From positions 14,880,001 to 14,944,000 of the forward strand of contig NC_065876.1 in NCBI RefSeq assembly GCF_933775445.1: DNA of 64,000 nt, written 5' to 3'. Position 1 is the first letter of the stretch. The number at the start of each line of letters is the position of its first letter. Source of the DNA: Argentina anserina (Eukaryota; Streptophyta; Magnoliopsida; Rosales; Rosaceae). The notes beneath the pieces were generated by a model that was given only the letters and a program-made list of their open reading frames with translations, did not search any database and was not told the DNA's origin. Positions 57,683-64,000 of this stretch are shown here, piece after piece. The position numbers and the translations under genes are program-made.

Positions 57683-59335
57683 ATAAAAAATAGGGTATGT
57701 TTCTTGCATTTGAAGATGTTGATTGAAGTACTGGGTTCTTTTAATCACGTTGTCATCATTGAAGATGGTTGATGTGGAGATATTTTATTAGGTTCATTTG
57801 ATTCTTTCATCTTGTAACGCATAACCTAGCCGGTGAGTTTAGAGTTGGTTGCTCAGAGCTTGTAGGGACTAGGGAGGATTTTAATCACTGAAAAGTCGTT
57901 TACCCAACTTTTTGGAATAAGTTCGGGGGTGTGTGAAATGGCAGTCCATGTTGCAAAGATACTTGCTGGTCATCCCGGTCGAATTGTGGTCATAAATTAG
58001 GTAGCTGGCCGGAAATTTTCTGACTGGAGGATTTGGTGTGGTAGGTCATGCTGCGACACCTAACATTCACAATGTTTCATTCAGATCTTATGTCATGCGA
58101 CTAGCAATGGCTTCGTCCCATTTCATGCCAACCAAGTTTTGAACACTATTGGATTGAATCAGATGTCATCTTTACCAAATGTATTGGCAACACAAAGTAA
58201 TGAGGTTATCATCATCTCCGGGTGTTGATTGAATCATCAAATCAGTAGGCCAAGTGTGGCGTAACCCTGGTAATATACATATTCCCCATTTCCACTCAAT
58301 CATTGTCATTACACTTTTTTAGTGTATCGTCCTGATCTTTTACTTCAATAAAATGTTTACTTGTACATTGTCAACTGACCCACTTATAAGTCCTCATGTT
58401 ACTTGATGCCCTAAATCGTGATGCCAAAATCCAATATATCATTTAGTGTAATCTTAAAGATTATTAGTTTTGGACCAGTCGGGTAAAACATATCTATTCT
58501 ACGGGTTTGTCTATGTTACATTAATGTATCGATTTTTCAAGCAGACAAGTTCAGATACATATGTATAGGTTGGTTTCATCAATTGAAATTTTTGTATGTT
58601 TAACTGGGAGCTGGTTTTTATGTTTTTTTTATTGAAATTAATGTATCAATACATAAATATATCCTAGGACTTCTCTTATTCAAGAGCCACAAAGGCACAA
58701 ACCGTTGCTATAAATTTTTTTTTTTTTTTTACTATCGAACTTGCTATATACATTTTGCCTGTGAACTAATCAATCATTCTTTTCAGTTTTTATCCTACCT
58801 TTTTTGTCATTAACTCTTTTTATATTCCGCAATATAAAATTGTTCTTGGAGATTTTGTTCTTCATTCTTTATGGGGACACTGTACAAAATTCCTATTGAG
58901 CAAACAAAAGTGGAGACACTTCTGTGGCTGCATCTAATTCTTGGTTATATTAGATTGCACACCTTAATTAGATTTATGTTTTGCACATACAGCTACACGG
59001 GAGAAAGGAAATAATTGGTACGCAGTAGTGCAAGTTTGGTATATTACTTTAGACGTAGAATAAAGTAGTGAGCAAGACACCTAAATAGAAGGTAAAAACA
59101 GTATTAGAATTAGCTATATAAAATGCTTAAGACACAATCACACAAATGCTTTAGAACTAGGAAAGGAAGATACCAAAACCTTCCCTACCAATTAGAACTT
59201 GGAACATCTTCATTGTGGGCATCCTTTCCCATACTACCTCATTCTAAGAACTCATAACTTCCTCCGATCATAAAAACTGGCGAAATTCCCAGATACCACT
59301 CTTGCCTATGTTACCAGTATTAGAATCAGTCCCCA
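57683..59335. other. intergenic, no gene recognised
   Basis: AT-rich with a poly(T) run near 58711-58730; no coding sequence recognised. The proximal end is presumably the promoter of the NHL gene. Confidence 0.4.
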
Positions 59336-59938
59336 ATGTTGAATAAAACATTCCAAGGTCCTCAGAAAGGCACACACCCTTTGGTCTGGTTTGCTGCCAT
59401 CATCTGCACCATCGTCTCCATTGCTGTGATCATTGCCGGTGTCGTGGTTTTCGTGGGGTACATGGTCATCCACCCAAGGGTACCCTTCATCAAGGTCACT
59501 CAAGCACACCTCGACAAGTTCCAAAACGATCCGACTAGCCTGCTTGAAACTGCAATCACCATTATTGTGAGGGCTGAGAACGACAACACCAAGGCGCATG
59601 CAAGCTTCTCCGACTTGAAATTCGCCCTCAGCTTCCAAGGGCTGAAGATAGCAACGTTGGTGGCGCCACCTTTTGATGTAAAGAAGAACAGTTCTGTGGA
59701 TTTCAACTATGTGGTGGATTCGTCGTCGATACCATTGAGTTCCGAGCAGGTGGATCAAGTCGACGGTTCTTTGAAGAGAGATAGAATCAGTTTCGATTTG
59801 AAGGGGAATGTTAGAGCAAGGTGGAGAGTAGGGCTGCTTGGTTCATTTAGGTTATCGGGTCATTTGAACTGCCGACTAAACTTTCATCCGTCGAATGGGA
59901 GCTACATAAAGTCACCTTGTATCTCCAGGGTTAAGTAA
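59336..59938 (+). CDS. NDR1/HIN1-like (NHL) LEA_2-domain membrane protein
   Basis: A single exon encodes 200 residues. A short cytosolic N-terminus (MLNKTFQGPQKGTHP) precedes one strong membrane segment at about 16-44 (WFAAIICTIVSIAVIIAGVVV). An extracytosolic LEA_2 beta-sandwich follows: ITIIVRAENDNTKAHASFSD, IATLVAPPFDVKKNSSVDFN, FDLKGNVRARWRVGLLGSFR, then CRLNFHPSNG with the C-terminal SPCISRVK. NHL proteins sit at the plasma membrane and several, including NDR1, act in defence signalling; many others are of unknown role. The N-terminus is shorter than in most NHLs (no PPP-rich tail), and an upstream exon cannot be excluded. Confidence 0.85.
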   Translation: MLNKTFQGPQKGTHPLVWFAAIICTIVSIAVIIAGVVVFVGYMVIHPRVPFIKVTQAHLDKFQNDPTSLLETAITIIVRAENDNTKAHASFSDLKFALSFQGLKIATLVAPPFDVKKNSSVDFNYVVDSSSIPLSSEQVDQVDGSLKRDRISFDLKGNVRARWRVGLLGSFRLSGHLNCRLNFHPSNGSYIKSPCISRVK

Positions 59939-60239
59939 TTAATTTGTTCTATCGACCATTTACTTCATCTTACTTACGAGCTAATTCGTATAAACTCTTT
60001 CTAAATTTAGTATGTACACAAATGAGACTGAGTCACTGAGGTCCTCGAGGTTAAGAGTCTCCTTAACTGTGTTCATAACTCGATCACTCTTCTTGTTCCT
60101 CTTCAATCTCCATCATTTTATCTTCTACCTCGATTCCAATTTTCGTGTTCAGCATTGCGTGGCGGAACTAATCGGGTCGGATTGAATCGAAGTGATTGTT
60201 TCTCTTTTTCTTACGAAGCAAGGAATTAGCATGTATTTG

Positions 60240-60544
60240 TTTTCTTGTTTTTGTCTTATTTTTGTACTGCTAAACTTCAGCATTCAAAAAATAAATTAAT
60301 AACAAGAACCAAAGGAGGGATGTAATGTTGAAAAGGGGATGTATAATTTACCTACCATGATTAGATTGTTTCTTCATGATTAAGTATGACTTTCCTCTGT
60401 TCATAACTCAGATTTTTGTAGGAAGTACGTAATTTTCATGTTTTTGTACTTCAAAAAAGAAAAAGAACCGAGAACAAAAGGAGGACTTGTGTTGAAAAGG
60501 GGATGTAAAACTTTGCATACCATAATTAGATATATTTTCTTCAT
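60240..60544 (+). repeat. tandem duplication, second copy split by an insertion
   Basis: Copy 1 (about 60240-60420) and copy 2 (about 60421-60544, continuing at about 61346) share TTTTTGTACT, AAGAACCNNANRACAAAAGG-like, TTGAAAAGGGGATGTA, ATTAGATNGTTTCTTCAT and TTAAGTAT segments in order. Copy 1 gives the empty-site sequence for the LINE-like insertion. Confidence 0.65.
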
Positions 60545-61346
60545 AAAAGAAGGCTCCGCAATTGTCAGATTGTTCTAGGGTTTCTTCATAAACTGTTGTT
60601 TTTGTCTGACGGTGCGTCTATTGACGCTACTATCAGACGGGAGGTGTAGAAGGTCGAATGGTGGTTGGCTTTTGGTGGTGGATCAATAGAGGGAGGTTGC
60701 TCTGGGTTTAGTAGGGTTTGTTGTTCTGTTTTTTTTATTTTGCAGAGGCAACGGTTTGGTGTCGATGTTGTGGTGTCATTCCCGAGTTACTGGTGTGGGT
60801 TCGACAGCGAGTATGGTTGGCCGGTGCGGATGGGAAGAGGAGGCATCGAGTCTTGCCTGGGCTGATTCTTCAACTCTTGGATCTTGATGTTCTTCTTTGC
60901 TAGGTTTGAATCTTGATGGGTGGCGAGTCTTTTCTTCTACCGTGGATAGTGGGTGGTAGCTCGAGGTAGCAGTCGGCGTTTGACATCGGGGTGGCGATTT
61001 GCGGTCAAAAGGAAGCGGCGGCCGGTGGCTGAACTTGGGTAGTTGGTCTTTGGATGTCCCTGGGGTGGGCCTGGGCACTTTTTGGGCCTAGGTTGGGTCA
61101 ACTAGTCGAGTTGTATTCTGGCCCATAGTTTTTATTTTATTTTTCTCTAATAATGCTCCTCATTTTGTGTGAGTGTATAGTGGGTCTCGACCATGTATTG
61201 CGTTTTTAGTTTTCATTTATGTTATCTAATAGGTAGCGCCTGCTAAGGGTAACTTGTCACCCTTTGCATGATCTTTATGATCGTAGAGCCTTGTGCTTTT
61301 AGTGGCTTGATGTCAAATGAATTCGTTTCATTCCAAAAAAAAAAAT
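60545..61346 (+). mobile_element. LINE-like (poly-A) retroposon insertion, ~0.8 kb
   Basis: The element ends in an A run (about 61335-61345) after TTCATTCC. It is flanked by an imperfect 16-21 bp direct repeat, AATTAG(ATATA)TTTTCTTCAT, left at about 60524-60544 and right at about 61344-61359. No reverse-transcriptase frame lies inside; the frames at 60665-60903 are unrecognised. It is a 5'-truncated LINE or a non-autonomous retroposon mobilised by one. Confidence 0.55.
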
Positions 61347-61536
61347 TAGTTTTCTTCATGGTTAAGTATAATTTCTATAATCTCTTAGCTCCTGTCAATG
61401 TTATTGTGATTATCAATTATTTGATAGCATGCCTTAAGTACGTGGAAGTGCACAACCACACATTTGAGTTTCTTTAGCTGAAAAAGAAAAAAGAGAAAAC
61501 TTTTGACCGAAGCTATCATTTGTGGAAAAATTCTAA

Positions 61537-61660
61537 TATACATCAATGTATGTTATACATCCCACATCCGACGGTCGATATTGTTTTGTGAGTGGGGTCA
61601 GAAAAATAATATCCGTTGTCAACTGTCAGATGTGGGATGTATAACATACATTGATGTATA
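61537..61660. repeat. 124-bp mini fold-back (MITE-like)
   Basis: Arms of about 35 bases (TATACATCAATGTATGTTAT, then ACATCCCACATC) are perfectly or nearly inverted around a ~55-base loop. A TA target is possible (Stowaway-like), but I could not fix a target duplication. Confidence 0.75.
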
Positions 61661-63690
61661 ATAGATTAACTCATTTGTGCAATGAACACAGTCCCATGAC
61701 CACGAATCGTGGAAATTAGGCATGAAATGAAGATAAAGGAGGCATGAGAGATACCTAAAAATAAACATAAATGGACCATAAAGGAAGTTCCTTTTTCTTT
61801 ATCGTGCTTTCCTAATCGTCTTTTAGTTCTTCTTGGTCTATTCTTCGAGACATTATGATGTAGAGCATATGGCGGAAGGGATTGAGGGGTTGATTGATCG
61901 CAAAATCAAGTTTGTTTTCAAATATGACGACCAGTGGCAGAATCTTAAATAAAGTTGCAGTTTGGTGAGTTGCAAATTTGGTATTTGGAATCCGATTGAC
62001 TATCATGATATATTTTCGAGAAAGGAATGATGTCAGGAGTCAAACTCGTCGCTTCGACAGAATGTGTGTTTTTTCGGGTTTCTAAGTTCGTTTAAGACCA
62101 CAAAACAACAGTTTTATATATATTCAGAATTTATGTTTTTTAGTTTGTTTTGAATTTGTTTGGTTTTATTCCTTGGGCTTTTAGGGTTAGTTGTTAGTTA
62201 TCCTAGGGTTTGTTTTACCAGTCTTCAAGCATCCTTAAACGGATGTATGTAGACGATCTATCTTATTATTATTCAATAAAATAAGAGTTTTTTTCTTATT
62301 TTCTGGTGGACTCCAGAATTTATTTTTAGAGTTCTTCACTTGAGATCACTTTGTTACCTTTCGGGTTTATTGCTCCATACTTCTACTGCGTCACATTACT
62401 AACATTTTATTTTCAGTGTGAACCTTATAAGATCGATCTGCCAAGAGAATCCCTACCGGATCTGATTAGCATAGCAATTTGCTAATTTTGTCGTAATATC
62501 CGTAGCTAAGTTCAAGTTTTCTTGTGCTATTATTATTGTCTCGGAAACAAAAGAACTCATACGTACTGTCGTGAGGTACCGTATGTATGTACATATATAT
62601 CTAAAATACATAGAGTATACAATTACCTGCGCTTCTGAAATACAAGCCACAAGTAAGACTACGAGCTTGAGAGACTTGTAGCCAAAATTACTTGATTCAT
62701 ATAAGATTATTCATAGTTCGTTCTATCAATTGATTCGAGGAACAGACGAGTGACACGACCTCAAGCCATTAAGTCGAGAATAAGTTATGGCTAAAATATA
62801 CTTGAGGACCAAATCTAGGTGACTAGATTGCACCCCAAGAAATATGTATACAAGTTTGAAGCGTATAACAACTTCAAATAGTAAAATTGTGCCCGATTCA
62901 TATTACGAGAAAGACAATATATACTAGTTATTAGGTATTCTCTAATTTGTTTTATGAGCTATTGGAGTACCATGCTTAAATAAAGTGTTGAAAATAAATT
63001 TTCTTAGGCCACTACATCTGCATGAGAATTGTATTAGCGATAATGTTACGACTAAAGTTGCTATTTTACTTAAAATGAGCTACTAGCTAAGATAAGATAA
63101 AACTTTCTGTTCCACCTACAAATTAAAGACTTTCCACAAATTTGTTAGGCCTTTAGGAACAGCCTCTCTTTCTCAATCCTTTGAGTGCAGCCTCTTTCTT
63201 TAGATTTGGTTGATGATGACTTCTCTATGATTCTCGACTACTTTGAAATATTGATGAACCTTAAGAGTCAATAACAAAACTTATCATTGAGTTCGAGCAA
63301 TTTTCCCCCAACTTCTCAATATACACTCAAATGTATCACATATCTATCAGACTATATAACATTATCGAAAGAAAAAAACTATATAATGATGTAAAAGATT
63401 TGATATCAGGTGATTCAGACCCGTTCCCATGACCAGAACTCGCCAATTATTGTTGTAATCGTGTGTATTTTTCTCTCTGTGTCGCCAGATCAGGACACGT
63501 ACGTATTTGGCATCGGATACCCACCCAACACGATAAACATTTGCAGAGTGTCCGACTCATACTCCACCACCTCCCCTTAATTTTTTGTAACGAATCTCCA
63601 CTAGGGTGGGGGCAACTCTTATCTTTTCCCAAAGACGAAGAAGCAACCAACTTTCTCCCTCCCAATTAGGGTTTAGGCAACCCCCTCTGT
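61661..63690. other. intergenic, no gene recognised
   Basis: Only short frames with no family resemblance; AT-rich. Confidence 0.4.
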
Positions 63691-63694
63691 CCCC

Positions 63695-63704
63695 CTATAT
63701 AAGC
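63695..63704 (+). promoter_or_regulatory. putative TATA box of a gene running off the right edge
   Basis: CTATATAAGC is followed by a CT-rich, leader-like stretch. An ATG near 63937 reads MGHG before a donor-like GGTAAGAT. The body of any such gene lies beyond 64000. Confidence 0.4.
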
Positions 63705-64000
63705 CCCAACTCTTGGCTCTCAAGCGCAGCAATTGACAATAGTGCTGGTTTTGAAGTTGGATGGGAGGGCAAGGTAGACTTGCGAGGAAGTTGTAGTTGG
63801 GATGGGAGGCTGGGGAAGAAATTGTTATGGAAAAACTACTCTCTTTCCTAATTTCTTTCCTATTCCTCCCATCCCTCCTCAATTTCCCAAGGTTTCTCCC
63901 TTCCCTATTTCTGTCCTTTTGCTTTCTTTTCTTCTCATGGGTCATGGTAAGATTTTTGCTCTGGGAGTCAAGTTCTTAACTTTGCTTGTTTGGTTGTTTC

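Overview
The window is nuclear DNA of a flowering plant, most likely a eudicot. Genes have GT-AG introns, intergenic DNA is AT-rich, and transposon debris is abundant. The protein families are plant-specific: RPM1-type NLRs, a chloroplast CRM splicing factor, a PRONE RopGEF, a phi-class GST and an NDR1/HIN1-like protein. A rosid such as a Rosaceae species is my guess, not shown by the sequence. All boundaries and family calls were made by eye.

Layout. (1) 1-14 kb is gene-poor. It holds a partial phytocyanin, a three-layer nest of elements (a 2.6-kb solo LTR inside a small TRIM retrotransposon inside a fold-back element, each LTR layer with a 5-bp target duplication), a DUF4283/zinc-knuckle ORF, and LTR-like non-coding DNA. 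(2) 14-22.6 kb carries two tandem, same-strand CC-NB-LRR genes. One has an intron and the other does not, and the second is followed at once by a six-copy minisatellite. (3) 23.7-27.6 kb is a nine-exon CFM3-like chloroplast intron-splicing gene. (4) 28-44 kb is a transposon-rich interval. It holds an EDM2-like C-terminal scrap, two MULE-type elements, a TRIM-like LTR cluster around plastid rpoA DNA joined to a subtilase fragment, a very young but broken Ty3/gypsy element with 371-bp LTRs, two independently inserted hAT elements 26 bp apart, and a fold-back MITE. (5) 44-58 kb is a gene island: a seven-exon RopGEF with one apparent frameshift, a phi GST on the minus strand, another fold-back MITE and an intron-containing ALKBH8 pseudogene. 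(6) 59-64 kb has an NHL/LEA_2 gene, a LINE-like insertion in a tandem duplication, a mini fold-back and, at the right edge, what looks like the promoter of a further gene.

The genes do not form an operon or one pathway. The two NLRs are a local immune-receptor duplication. The neighbouring RopGEF and ALKBH8 relics probably reflect ancestral synteny, because as I recall Arabidopsis has ROPGEF14 (At1g31650) and ALKBH8 (At1g31600) side by side. I see no CRISPR array, rRNA or tRNA gene, and no clearly new biochemical system. The novelty lies in dated nested insertions, a chimeric organelle/nuclear segment, a gag-pol frame that ends inside its own LTR, and gene decay at a conserved locus.
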